From Meconema thalassinum (taxonomy: Eukaryota; Arthropoda; Insecta; Orthoptera; Tettigoniidae), in NCBI GenBank assembly GCA_946902985.2, contig OX336393.1, positions 133,390,533-133,454,532 on the forward strand: DNA of 64,000 bases. Reading direction: 5' to 3'. The translations under genes and the position numbers were made by a program. The notes under the pieces are model-generated. The model saw only the letters and a program-made list of their open reading frames with translations. It was not told where the DNA came from and made no database searches. Below, one piece after another: positions 10,419 through 18,952 of this stretch (positions are counted from its first letter, which is position 1; each line of letters opens with the position of its first letter).

Positions 10419-11441
10419 ATGGCGTTAGTACCAAATACAACAAGTGAGCAAGTTGGTTTACCACGTGGGTTAAATTTAAAATCAGAACATGATCGATGGT
10501 TAACATTTGAATCCTGGCCTGTAGGCTTTTTGTCGACGCATGAACTTGCAAACGCCGTTTTTTTTTACTTGAACCGAGAAGATGTGGTGCGCTGTGTGTT
10601 TTGTCGTATTGAACTTTCACACTGGGAAGAAGGGGATGATCCCTTTAGAGACCATTTGCGATGGTCTCCTCACTGTCCTTACATGCTTGGAAAGCAAGTG
10701 GGTAACCTACCCGTGCATTCATTTTACCGAACCACAAGGCCGTTGGCCGCTACTTACGTTGCTGAATCACAAATAAATAATAATAATGATGATGTATTAC
10801 CAGCCAACGGTAGTGTCGATATATGTGGTCCATATGCCATAGACAGTGTTGAATTGGCGTGTGCTTTTGAAAAATTGGGAGTTTGCAAGACTAAAGCACT
10901 AGCACACCCAGAGTACAGCTCTGTTGAAAAACGTTTCGAATCTTATAAAAATGTTTGGCCATTAATATTAAAACACCTTACCAAACAGCTAAGTGAAGCT
11001 GGATTTTTTTATACTGGTGAAGGGGATAAAACAATATGTTTTTATTGTGGATTTGCTTTAAAGGATTGGCAAATGACTGATGACCCTTTTGTGCAACACG
11101 CTCGTTGGTTACCAAACTGTAAATACATGGTGTTGCTTAAAGGTCAGGAATTTGTGAACACTATTCGTAAAGAAAAAGTGATTGCAGCACAAGACATAAA
11201 AGTGCCTTTAGAGTTAGGGCACGCGGAGCAAATACATAAGGCTGAAAGAAAAGACTTGTCTCACGAACAGATACAAAAGTGTGACCAACAATTATGTAAA
11301 ATTTGTTATCAAGATGAACTAGGTGTTGTATTTTTACCCTGCGGACACATGATAGCCTGTGTCAAGTGTGCATTAGAACTTAACACTTGTGCTATATGCA
11401 GAAAAGTAGTATCCGCTACAGTTAGGGCATTTCTTGCATAA
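10419..11441 (+). CDS. iap: Inhibitor of apoptosis protein, 2 BIR + RING (left arm)
   Basis: 340 residues. BIR1 zinc site C59, C62, H79, C86 and BIR2 zinc site C207, C210, H227, C234 both fit C-x2-C-x16-H-x6-C. The C-terminal C3HC4 RING has C293, C296, C308, H310, C314, C317, C324, C327. Known family role: cytoplasmic E3 ubiquitin ligases whose BIRs bind caspases or their antagonists to block cell death; insect DNA viruses and insects both carry such genes with this layout. The start ATG has a good context (ACACATGG). The gene is intronless although the neighbouring micro-gene is spliced, which hints at viral or retro origin. It ends 111 bp before the 93-codon gene. All zinc ligands are intact, so a working protein is plausible. 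It could be of host or viral descent; only a tree can decide. Confidence 0.95.
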   Translation: MALVPNTTSEQVGLPRGLNLKSEHDRWLTFESWPVGFLSTHELANAVFFYLNREDVVRCVFCRIELSHWEEGDDPFRDHLRWSPHCPYMLGKQVGNLPVHSFYRTTRPLAATYVAESQINNNNDDVLPANGSVDICGPYAIDSVELACAFEKLGVCKTKALAHPEYSSVEKRFESYKNVWPLILKHLTKQLSEAGFFYTGEGDKTICFYCGFALKDWQMTDDPFVQHARWLPNCKYMVLLKGQEFVNTIRKEKVIAAQDIKVPLELGHAEQIHKAERKDLSHEQIQKCDQQLCKICYQDELGVVFLPCGHMIACVKCALELNTCAICRKVVSATVRAFLA

Positions 11442-11552
11442 CTAGTATAATTTATTCGCCATGCATAGTGCAAAATCCCTAATTGCACAATATTATTAAA
11501 GCTGTTTTAGAGTGTAATAGATATGCTTTTGTTTTGTTTATAGACTACTACA

Positions 11553-11834
11553 ATGAATGTTTTGAATGCTGTGGGACAATCATGTGGCTTAGAGACAAAG
11601 AAGCTCAGCGAATTGCCAACGCATATTCCATTCCGCATTATCAAGATTCGGAAATTGAAAACAGCATATGGTGATCGTGTACTTTGTGTATGTGAAAACT
11701 TTGAAACATTTCTGCCTATACGGTTTAATGATATGTCGGAGAGTGTTTTTGATGAAGTCAATAATGCTGTGCAACCTGTACACTTAATTTATGAAGGTTT
11801 TAAAAACAATAGGTGCATGGTTCGTTTTAATTAA
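11553..11834 (+). CDS. 93-codon conserved protein of unknown function (left arm)
   Basis: Starts MNVLNAVGQSC and has alternating hydrophobic/basic strands: 'FRIIKIRKLKTAYGDRVL', then 'ETFLPIRFND', then 'PVHLIYEGF'. The shape (T-x-YGDRV followed by FLPxRF) looks like a small all-beta, possibly OB-like, nucleic-acid-binding fold, but that is a guess from the pattern. A pyrimidine-rich TTTGTTTATAG acceptor-like site lies 10 bp before the ATG, so the message may be spliced. A polyadenylation signal AATAAA overlaps the stop region (11834-11839). The other arm differs by one residue (Glu to Asp), consistent with constraint. Confidence 0.7.
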   Translation: MNVLNAVGQSCGLETKKLSELPTHIPFRIIKIRKLKTAYGDRVLCVCENFETFLPIRFNDMSESVFDEVNNAVQPVHLIYEGFKNNRCMVRFN

Positions 11835-11839
11835 ATAAA

Positions 11840-12302
11840 TAAATAATGTGAAATAATAATGGAAAATATAAGTAATGACAATATACTGAAAAAGAAAGAA
11901 AATATGTGTATAGAATAGTAATGTTTTAGTGTTTAGTGTTGTCTTTAAAAATATTATGATGAAACCAAAAAAAATGTATATAAAGTTTGTAAATAAATGC
12001 AAAATCATGTTACAATGTTGTTTTATTTTATACAAAGTTAGTATATTTAACATTGCAGAGTATACAAGATTATGACAATAAATGCACACTGAATACAAGC
12101 CTTTCCCACTTTACAATAGTCTGTTATAGTTTTAAACACAAGGCTTGTTGTAGATTATTTTATAGTAATGTCCATTCAACGTTGTTTTCGAAAAGTGGGA
12201 AGCCGCAATGGTTGTATAGGCATAAAAACCTTATTGTTATTACTATTTAGTCACTTTGATCCCCTTGCATATCAAGAGCACATGACCTAGTTGTTCCACT
12301 CT
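11840..12302. other. Convergent intergenic region, left arm
   Basis: Very AT-rich sequence between the rightward IAP/93-codon genes and the leftward FLYWCH genes. It contains several AATAAA-like signals on both strands and no supported coding frame. Likely the 3' untranslated regions and polyadenylation sites of both gene sets. Mirror: 16985-17452. Confidence 0.5.
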
Positions 12303-12680
12303 TTAAAATGACAACAACAACACTACCTCTTGCATAGTTTGTGATGTTGATGGCTCTTGCGACGTGGAAGATGGATTAAAAATAACTTTTAGAACTGGGG
12401 TTAAACGTTGCTCATTAAACAATGCACTATTTTGAGTAGCAATATGGTTTTCTTGATATTTTGTCGACGGCAACTGTGTTTCATGCAGCACACTACATTG
12501 ATGATCACCGACACTTAAAACCTCACTATTTTTACTTTTTAGGTCACCACGACTATGTTTGGAACGTTGCTTTGAACAACGCCAAATAACAGTTCCATTT
12601 TTATTGGTTCGTTTCACAATATATGAATATCCTTTATAGTATGCGTAAGGCTTACCATACCTAGTCACTGATACTTCCAT
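12303..12680 (-). CDS. Second FLYWCH-like gene, open but missing a zinc ligand (left arm)
   Basis: Paralogue of the FLYWCH gene next to it. The chosen start (12680, MEVSVTRYGKPYAYYKGYSY) aligns with that gene's start, while an earlier in-frame Met at 12719 adds unrelated residues. The domain reads 'GTVIWRCSKQRSKHSRGDL': the second zinc Cys is Ser here, although the broken copy in the other arm still has Cys. The C-terminal half is short and lacks the paralogue's acidic tract and terminal helix block. Probably a decaying gene that happens to stay open. About 125 codons. Confidence 0.5.
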   Translation of the reverse strand: MEVSVTRYGKPYAYYKGYSYIVKRTNKNGTVIWRCSKQRSKHSRGDLKSKNSEVLSVGDHQCSVLHETQLPSTKYQENHIATQNSALFNEQRLTPVLKVIFNPSSTSQEPSTSQTMQEVVLLLSF

Positions 12681-12850
12681 ATCAACTGTCAAGCATAGAC
12701 TAAGCTCTAGTAAAGTCAACTTGGTAATAAGAAAACTAGTTTAGTGTGAGAGCAAATATGGATCCAAAGAGTTCAGATAAAAGTGAAAGCAAATAAGCAA
12801 ATATAAGAAACAAGATTTGGGGTAAAAGTGGTTGCAAAGTGGTAGACCCA

Positions 12851-13540
12851 TTACACAATAATTTCAGCACGACGAAGCTCTTGTTCAATTTCTTTGATTT
12901 CCCAATCGTGACCGATATGCCCAGCTTGTCGTAAAGCATGCAATTGTCGAAGCCGTTGAATTAGCTTACTGGGTTTGTTCCAGTATACAAATTTAACAAA
13001 TGATTTTTTAGGTGTAAACAAAGCATTACCATTATCATGATCATTATCATCATCATCATCATCATCATTATCATCATCATGATCACCATTATCATCATGA
13101 CCATCATCACTGTTACTATATAGTCCTTTTTGATCCTCTTGCAATACCACTTTATTTATAGTCTGAGTTGATTTTGATAGTGTTGAAGGTTTCTTGGACG
13201 TTGACAACTGTCCTAACATGACGTTTTGAGGACATGATAAGTCCTTTTGAACAAACACTGCACTATCTTTAGCCGCAATATCGTTTTCTTGAACTTGCTT
13301 TTTAGCATTTTGATAATTGTTTGTAAACAGTAAGCGTGGTTCGTTTCGAGCACTACATTGATGAACACTCACACTTAAAACCTTTCCATTTTTACTTTTC
13401 AGATTGCCTCGACATTTTGTTGACCTCTCTTTTGAGCATCGCCAGAATATTATTCCATTCACATTCTGGCGATTATAGTTATAGGAGTAGCCTTGATAGA
13501 GTGCACGTAGCCTAGCTTTGTTGGTTGTAATAAGTTCCAT
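12851..13540 (-). CDS. FLYWCH-type zinc-finger protein (left arm)
   Basis: 229 residues. The N-terminal FLYWCH-like domain has 'ALYQGYSYNYNRQ', 'IIFWRCSKERSTKCRG' and 'SVHQCS', with likely zinc ligands C35, C43, H60 and C62 (a Cys replaces the usual final His). Then a Ser/Thr-rich linker, an Asp/Asn/His tract (about 146-170) encoded by ATC/ATG-type triplets, and a basic helical C-terminal block (183-229, 'KLIQRLRQLHALRQ'). FLYWCH domains bind DNA and are common in transposases and host regulators. Here a nuclear DNA-binding or regulatory role is inferred. The TATA element at 13621-13627 lies about 80 bp upstream. The right-arm copy is two residues longer in the acidic tract. Confidence 0.85.
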   Translation of the reverse strand: MELITTNKARLRALYQGYSYNYNRQNVNGIIFWRCSKERSTKCRGNLKSKNGKVLSVSVHQCSARNEPRLLFTNNYQNAKKQVQENDIAAKDSAVFVQKDLSCPQNVMLGQLSTSKKPSTLSKSTQTINKVVLQEDQKGLYSNSDDGHDDNGDHDDDNDDDDDDDNDHDNGNALFTPKKSFVKFVYWNKPSKLIQRLRQLHALRQAGHIGHDWEIKEIEQELRRAEIIV

Positions 13541-13620
13541 AGTAGTAACTGACCTGTCAGTACGATGTTCACACTACAAAGGTTACAACTGTTTTTCTGA
13601 TGGAGTGACCTACCATAAGC

Positions 13621-13627
13621 TTATATA
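13621..13627 (-). promoter_or_regulatory. TATA box of FLYWCH gene (left arm)
   Basis: TATATAA on the minus strand, about 80-85 bp before the ATG at 13540 and at the inner edge of the minisatellite. The same element sits at 15653-15659 in the other arm. Confidence 0.5.
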
Positions 13628-13631
13628 TTGG

Positions 13632-13975
13632 CTTATGTGTTGGCTCTTTGTGTTGGCTTTTTGTGTTGGCTTTTCGTGTTGGCTTTTGTGTTGGCTTATG
13701 TGTTGGCTTTTTGTGTTGGCTTTTTGTGTTGGCTTTTCGTGTTGACTTTTCGTGTTGGCTTTTTGTGTTGGCTTTTCGTGTTGGCATTTCGTGTTGGCTT
13801 TTGTGTTGGCTTTTCGAGTTGGCTTTTTGTGTTGGCTTTTCGTGTTGGCATTTCGTGTTGGCTTTTCGTGTTGGCTTTTTTTGTATTGGCCTTTCGTGTT
13901 GGCTTTTTGTATTGGCTTTTCGTGTTGGCTTTTTGTGTTGGCTTTAGTATTGGCTTTTGTATTGGCTTATTTGAC
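13632..13975. repeat. 12-bp minisatellite, left arm
   Basis: Roughly 27 units of GTGTTGGCTTTT with C/T and length variants (TTCG, TTTTG, ATTGGC). Because 12 is divisible by three, several frames stay open on both strands and give artefactual Cys/Trp/Leu/Phe- or Lys/Ser/Pro-rich 'proteins'. It lies directly upstream of the FLYWCH promoter. Mirror copy: 15305-15650. Confidence 0.95.
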
Positions 13976-14070
13976 AAGTTATTTGTGTCAATGTATTTAG
14001 TGGATTTTTTTCTTGGTGTTGGAAAGTAGTTGAGGGAGAGGGAATATTTAAAGACTTAACCTCAGCTCAC

Positions 14071-14120
14071 TAACCTAACCTAACCTAACCTAACTTTACC
14101 TAACCTAACCTAACCTAACC
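14071..14120. repeat. TTAGG-type telomeric repeat array, left arm (array 1)
   Basis: About nine CCTAA/TAACC units with one variant (TAACTTTACC). TTAGG is the canonical arthropod telomere repeat. The C-rich strand reads left to right here. A second shorter array lies at 14236-14267. Confidence 0.9.
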
Positions 14121-14235
14121 TTTCAACTCTCAGATGTTAATTAAATTCTGTGCATAGTCGAGTTGGAACCCAAGGCCTCAGGGGTAAAAAAAACAATTAT
14201 TTTTGACGACTTATTTTGGTAACTTATTTTAATGG

Positions 14236-14267
14236 CTAACCTAATGTTACCTAACCTAACCTAACCT
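14236..14267. repeat. TTAGG-type telomeric repeat array, left arm (array 2)
   Basis: Four to five CTAAC units with one variant (CTAATGTTAC), 115 bp closer to the palindrome centre than array 1. Mirrored at 15009-15039. Confidence 0.85.
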
Positions 14268-14620
14268 CAGCTCACTTTGGATATTACTAGTAAGTGTTCA
14301 TATCCTCTGCTAGGTTGCATGCTAGTAGTACAGGTAGTGCTCATATTTACCGCTAGGTAGCGGAAACATACTTTGCATGTTGCATGTGACACTTGTGAAG
14401 TTTAACCACATGCAAGACGTGCTTGTATAAGTTCTCTATTTAAACTCAATATACTATTAACCACTAAATGTTCAGAACTAACATGTATAGCCATGTTTAG
14501 GGTATATAGGAGACCCTTAGCAAGAAAGGGTGTCTAACCCACGAGTGTACAGCCTTGTCATACGCAGTAAGCACCTGTTGGCAGAAAACAACAACAACAA
14601 CAATTTGAGAAAGCCAACAA

Positions 14621-14654
14621 GAAACTGTTTCCTTTAAATACATTAATGGATATG
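14621..14654. other. 34-bp loop at the palindrome centre
   Basis: The only non-palindromic sequence between the arms. It is AT-rich and bordered by AAGCCAACAA (left) and TTGTTGGCTT (right). The bordering motif resembles the 12-bp minisatellite unit (AAAAGCCAACAC) found 650 bp away in each arm, so a small inverted repeat of that unit may have seeded a snap-back replication event. Confidence 0.85.
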
Positions 14655-15008
14655 TTGTTGGCTTTCTCAAATTGTTGTTGTTGTTGTTTTCTGCCAACAG
14701 GTTCTTACTGCGTATGACAAGGCTGTACACTCGTGGGTTAGACAGCCTTTCTTGCTAAGGGTCTCCTATATACCCTAAACATGGCTATACATGTTAGTTC
14801 TGAACATTTAGTGGTTAATTGTATATTGAGTTTAAATAGAGAACTTATACAAGCACGTCTTGCATGTGGTTAAACTTCACAAGTGTCACATGCAACATGC
14901 AAAGTATGTTTCCGCTACCTAGCGGTAAATATGAGCACTACCTGTACTACTAGCATGCAACCTAGCAGAGGATATGAACACTTACTAGTAATATCCAAAG
15001 TGAGCTGA

Positions 15009-15039
15009 GGTTAGGTTAGGTTAGGTAAAATTAGGTTAG
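15009..15039. repeat. TTAGG-type telomeric repeat array, right arm (array 2)
   Basis: GGTTAGGTTAGGTTAGG followed by a variant GTAAAATTAGG. The inverted counterpart of 14236-14267, with private base changes. Confidence 0.85.
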
Positions 15040-15153
15040 CCATTAAAATAAGTTACCAAAATAAGTCGTCAAAAATAATTGTTTTTTTACCCCTGAGGTC
15101 TTGGGTTCCAACTCGACTATGCACAGAATTTAATTAACATCTGAGAGTTGAAA

Positions 15154-15209
15154 GGTTAGGTTAGGTTAGGTTAGGTAAAGTTAGGTTAGGTTAGGTTAGG
15201 TTAGGTTAG
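15154..15209. repeat. TTAGG-type telomeric repeat array, right arm (array 1)
   Basis: About ten GGTTA units with one GTAAA variant, the counterpart of 14071-14120. The two arrays differ in unit number, as expected for slippage after the arms formed. Confidence 0.9.
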
Positions 15210-15304
15210 TGAGCTGACGTTAAGTCATTAAATATTCCCTCTCTTTCAACTACTTTCCAACACCAAGAAAAAAATCCACTAAATACATTGACACAAATAA
15301 CTTG

Positions 15305-15650
15305 TCAAATAAGCCAATACAAAAGCCAATACTAAAGCCAACACAAAAAGCCAACACGAAAAGCCAATACAAAAAGCCAACACGAAAGGCCAATACAAAA
15401 AAAAGCCAACACGAAAAGCCAACACGAAATGCCAACACGAAAAGCCAACACAAAAAGCCAACACGAAAAGCCAACACAAACGCCAACACGAAATGCCAAC
15501 ACGAAAAGCCAACACAAAAAGCCAACACGAAAAGCCAACACGAAAAGCCAACACAAAAAGCCAACACAAAAAGCCAACACATAAGCCAACACAAAAGCCA
15601 ACACGAAAAGCCAACACAAAAAGCCAACACAAAGAGCCAACACATAAGCC
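15305..15650. repeat. 12-bp minisatellite, right arm
   Basis: Inverted counterpart of 13632-13975, unit AAAAGCCAACAC. Unit order and number differ slightly from the left arm (for example one ACGCCAACACG variant near 15480), consistent with independent slippage. The apparent 106-170-codon frames over it are artefacts. Confidence 0.95.
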
Positions 15651-15652
15651 AA

Positions 15653-15659
15653 TATATAA
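15653..15659 (+). promoter_or_regulatory. TATA box of FLYWCH gene (right arm)
   Basis: TATATAA about 80 bp before the ATG at 15740, identical in position to the left-arm element. Confidence 0.5.
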
Positions 15660-15739
15660 GCTTATGGTAGGTCACTCCATCAGCAAAACAGTTGTAACCT
15701 TTGTAGTGTGAACATCGTACTGACAGGTCAGTTACTACT

Positions 15740-16435
15740 ATGGAACTTATTACAACCAACAAAGCTAGGCTACGTGCACTCTATCAAGGCTACTCCTATA
15801 ACTATAATCGCCAGAATGTGAATGGAATAATATTCTGGCGATGCTCAAAAGAGAGGTCAACAAAATGTCGAGGCAATCTGAAAAGTAAAAATGGAAAGGT
15901 TTTAAGTGTGAGTGTTCATCAATGTAGTGCTCGAAACGAACCACGCTTACTGTTTACAAACAATTATCAAAATGCTAAAAAGCAAGTTCAAGAAAACGAT
16001 ATTGCGGCTAAAGATAGTGCAGTGATTGTTCAAAAGGACTTATCATGTCCTCAAAACGTCATGTTAGGACAGTTGTCAACGTCCAAGAAACCTTCAACAC
16101 TATCAAAATCAACTCAGACTATAAATAAAGTGGTATTGCAAGAGGATCAAAAAGGACTATATAGTAACAGTGATGATGGTCATGATGATAATGGTGATCA
16201 TGATGATGATAATGATGATGATGATGATGATGATGATGGTAATGATCATGATAATGGTAATGCTTTGTTTACACCTAAAAAATCATTTGTTAAATTTGTA
16301 TACTGGAACAAACCCAGTAAGCTAATTCAACGGCTTCGACAATTGCATGCTTTACGACAAGCTGGGCATATCGGTCACGATTGGGAAATCAAAGATATTG
16401 AACAAGAGCTTCGTCGTGCTGAAATTATTGTGTAA
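15740..16435 (+). CDS. FLYWCH-type zinc-finger protein (right arm)
   Basis: 231 residues and nearly identical to the left-arm gene: Phe-to-Ile near residue 97, Glu-to-Asp near the C-terminus, and two extra residues in the acidic tract. The zinc ligands (C35, C43, H60, C62), the acidic tract and the C-terminal helix block are all kept. The start ATG follows CTACT in a conserved leader. The gene runs towards the second, broken FLYWCH gene in the same direction, so the pair probably arose by tandem duplication before the arms were mirrored. Confidence 0.85.
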   Translation: MELITTNKARLRALYQGYSYNYNRQNVNGIIFWRCSKERSTKCRGNLKSKNGKVLSVSVHQCSARNEPRLLFTNNYQNAKKQVQENDIAAKDSAVIVQKDLSCPQNVMLGQLSTSKKPSTLSKSTQTINKVVLQEDQKGLYSNSDDGHDDNGDHDDDNDDDDDDDDGNDHDNGNALFTPKKSFVKFVYWNKPSKLIQRLRQLHALRQAGHIGHDWEIKDIEQELRRAEIIV

Positions 16436-16605
16436 TGGGTCTACCACTTTGCAACCACTTTTACCCCAAATCTTGTTTCTTATATTTGCTTATTTGCTTT
16501 CACTTTTACCTGAACTCTTTGGATCCATATTTGCTCTCACACTAAACTAGTATTCTTATTACCAAGTTGACTTTACTAGAGCTTAGTCTATGCTTGACAG
16601 TTGAT

Positions 16606-16984
16606 ATGGAAGTATCAGTGACTAGGTATGGTAAGCCTTACGCATAGTATAAAGGATATTCATATATTGTGAAACGAACCAATAAAAATGGAACTGTTAT
16701 TTGGCGTTGTTCAAAGCAACGTTCCAAACATTGTCGTGGTGACCTAAAAAGTAAAAATAGTGAGGTTTTAAGTGTCGGTGATCATCAACAATAGTGTGCT
16801 GCATGAAACACAGTTGCCGTCGACAAAAAATCAAGAAAACCATATTGCTACTCAAAATAGTGCATTGTTTAATGAGCAACGTTTAACCCCAGTTCTAAAA
16901 GTTATTTTTAATCCATCTTCCACGTCGCAAGAGCCATCAACATCACAAACTATGCAAGAGGTAGTGTTGTTGTTGTCATTTTAA
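16606..16984 (+). pseudogene. Second FLYWCH-like gene, broken (right arm)
   Basis: Counterpart of 12303-12680. A TAC-to-TAG change stops the frame after 'GKPYA', and an indel at the H-Q-C position (about 16785-16795) shifts the frame. It still encodes the second zinc Cys ('SKHCRGDL') that the open left-arm copy has lost. Each arm has therefore damaged this gene in a different way. Confidence 0.85.
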
Positions 16985-17452
16985 AGAGTGGAACAACTAG
17001 GTCATGTGCTCTTGATATGCAAGGGGATCAAAGTGACTAAATAGTAATAACAATAAGGTTTTTATGCCTATACAACCATTGCGGCTTCCCACTTTTCGAA
17101 AACAACGTTGAATGGACATTGCTATAAAATAATCTACAACATGCCTTGTGTTTAAAACTATAACAGACTATTGTAAAGTGAGAAAGGCTTGTATTCAGTG
17201 TGCATTTATTGTCATAATCTTGTATACTCTGCAATGTTAAATATACTAACTTTGTATAAAATAAAACAACATTGTAACAGGATTTTGCATTTATTTACAA
17301 ACTTTATATACATTTTTTTTGGTTTCATCATAATATTTTTAAAGACAACACTAAACACTAAAACATTACTATTCTATACACATATTTTCTTTCTTTTTCA
17401 GTATATTGTCATTACTTATATTTTCCATTATTATTTCACATTATTTATTTAT

Positions 17453-17734
17453 TTAATTAAAACGAACCATGCACCTATTGTTTTTAAAACCATCATAAAT
17501 TAAGTGTACAGGTTGCACAGCATTATTGACTTCATCAAAAACACTCTCCGACATATCATTAAACCGTATAGGCAGAAATGTTTCAAAGTTCTCACATACA
17601 CAAAGTACACGATCACCATATGCTGTTTTCAATTTCCGAATCTTGATAATGCGGAATGGAATATGCGTTGGCAATTCGCTGAGCTTCTTTGTCTCTAAGC
17701 CACATGATTGTCCCACAGCATTCAAAACATTCAT
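17453..17734 (-). CDS. 93-codon conserved protein of unknown function (right arm)
   Basis: Mirror copy of 11553-11834, differing by one conservative residue (HLIYDGF for HLIYEGF). It has the same acceptor-like site before the ATG and AATAAA near the stop, and is convergent with the FLYWCH pair. Product not recognised. The strand pattern suggests a small beta-rich fold. Confidence 0.7.
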   Translation of the reverse strand: MNVLNAVGQSCGLETKKLSELPTHIPFRIIKIRKLKTAYGDRVLCVCENFETFLPIRFNDMSESVFDEVNNAVQPVHLIYDGFKNNRCMVRFN

Positions 17735-17845
17735 TGTAGTAGTCTATAAACAAAACAAAAGCATATCTATTACACTCTAAAACAGCTTTAATAATATTGT
17801 GCAATTAGGGATTTTGCACTATGCATGGCGAATAAATTATACTAG

Positions 17846-18868
17846 TTATGCAAGAAATGCCCTAACTGTAGCGGATACTACTTTTCTGCATATAGCACAA
17901 GTGTTAAGTTCTAATGCACACTTGACACAGGCTATCATGTGTCCACAGGGTAAAAATACAACACCTAGTTCATCTTGATAACAAATTTTACATAATTGTT
18001 GGTCACACTTTTGTATCTGTTCGTGAGACAAGTCTTTTCTTTCAGCCTTATGTATTTGCTCCGCGTGCCCTAACTCTAAAGGCACTTTTATGTCTTGTGC
18101 TGCAATCACTTTTTCTTTACGAATAGTGTTCACAAATTCCTGACCTTTAAGCAACACCATGTATTTACAGTTTGGTAACCAACGAGCGTGTTGCACAAAA
18201 GGGTCATCAGTCATTTGCCAATCCTTTAAAGCAAATCCACAATAAAAACATATTGTTTTATCCCCTTCACCAGTATAAAAAAATCCAGCTTCACTTAGCT
18301 GTTTGGTAAGGTGTTTTAATATTAATGGCCAAACATTTTTATAAGATTCGAAACGTTTTTCAACAGAGCTGTACTCTGGGTGTGCTAGTGCTTTAGTCTT
18401 GCAAACTCCCAATTTTTCAAAAGCACACGCCAATTCAACACTGTCTATGGCATATGGACCACATATATCGACACTACCGTTGGCTGGTAATACATCATCA
18501 TTATTATTATTTATTTGTGATTCAGCAACGTAAGTAGCGGCCAACGGCCTTGTGGTTCGGTAAAATGAATGCACGGGTAGGTTACCCACTTGCTTTCCAA
18601 GCATGTAAGGACAGTGAGGAGACCATCGCAAATGGTCTCTAAGGGGATCATCCCCATCTTCCCAGTGTGAAAGTTCAATACGACAAAACACACAGCGCAC
18701 CACATCTTCTCGGTTCAAGTAAAAAAAAACGGCGTTTGCAAGTTCATGCGTCGACAAAAAGCCTACAGGCCAGGATTCAAATGTTAACCATCGATCATGT
18801 TCTGATTTTAAATTTAACCCACGTGGTAAACCAACTTGCTCACTTGTTGTATTTGGTACTAACGCCAT
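17846..18868 (-). CDS. iap: Inhibitor of apoptosis protein, 2 BIR + RING (right arm)
   Basis: 340 residues, identical to the left-arm product except E71D and F76L, both inside BIR1 between the zinc ligands. All eight BIR zinc ligands and all eight RING ligands are present. Family role: caspase or IAP-antagonist binding and E3 ubiquitin ligase activity. Its neighbours mirror the left arm: the spliced micro-gene upstream and the 93-codon gene downstream, all leftward. Two intact copies per element would double the dosage. Confidence 0.95.
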   Translation of the reverse strand: MALVPNTTSEQVGLPRGLNLKSEHDRWLTFESWPVGFLSTHELANAVFFYLNREDVVRCVFCRIELSHWEDGDDPLRDHLRWSPHCPYMLGKQVGNLPVHSFYRTTRPLAATYVAESQINNNNDDVLPANGSVDICGPYAIDSVELACAFEKLGVCKTKALAHPEYSSVEKRFESYKNVWPLILKHLTKQLSEAGFFYTGEGDKTICFYCGFALKDWQMTDDPFVQHARWLPNCKYMVLLKGQEFVNTIRKEKVIAAQDIKVPLELGHAEQIHKAERKDLSHEQIQKCDQQLCKICYQDELGVVFLPCGHMIACVKCALELNTCAICRKVVSATVRAFLA

Positions 18869-18952
18869 GTGTTATAATAAAACTTTTTCTTATTGTAAGT
18901 TATTAACATTGCACAAGAGCACAGAGTACTTTAAAGCATAATGCATGCTTGT

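Larger units (their letters stand above)
7624..14620 (+). repeat. Left arm of the 14-kb palindrome
   Basis: 6,997-bp inverted copy of 14655-21670. Differences I could spot are sparse: a G/T mismatch within the first ten terminal bases, two codon changes in the IAP gene, small length changes in the acidic tract and minisatellite, and different TTAGG copy numbers. The arm's IAP, 93-codon and both FLYWCH frames are open. Confidence 0.95.

Noticed and set aside
13518..14029. Long Cys/Trp/Phe-rich or Lys/Ser/Pro-rich proteins over the minisatellites (also 15250-15762)
   Set aside because: The 12-bp unit keeps several frames open on both strands; these are repeat artefacts.
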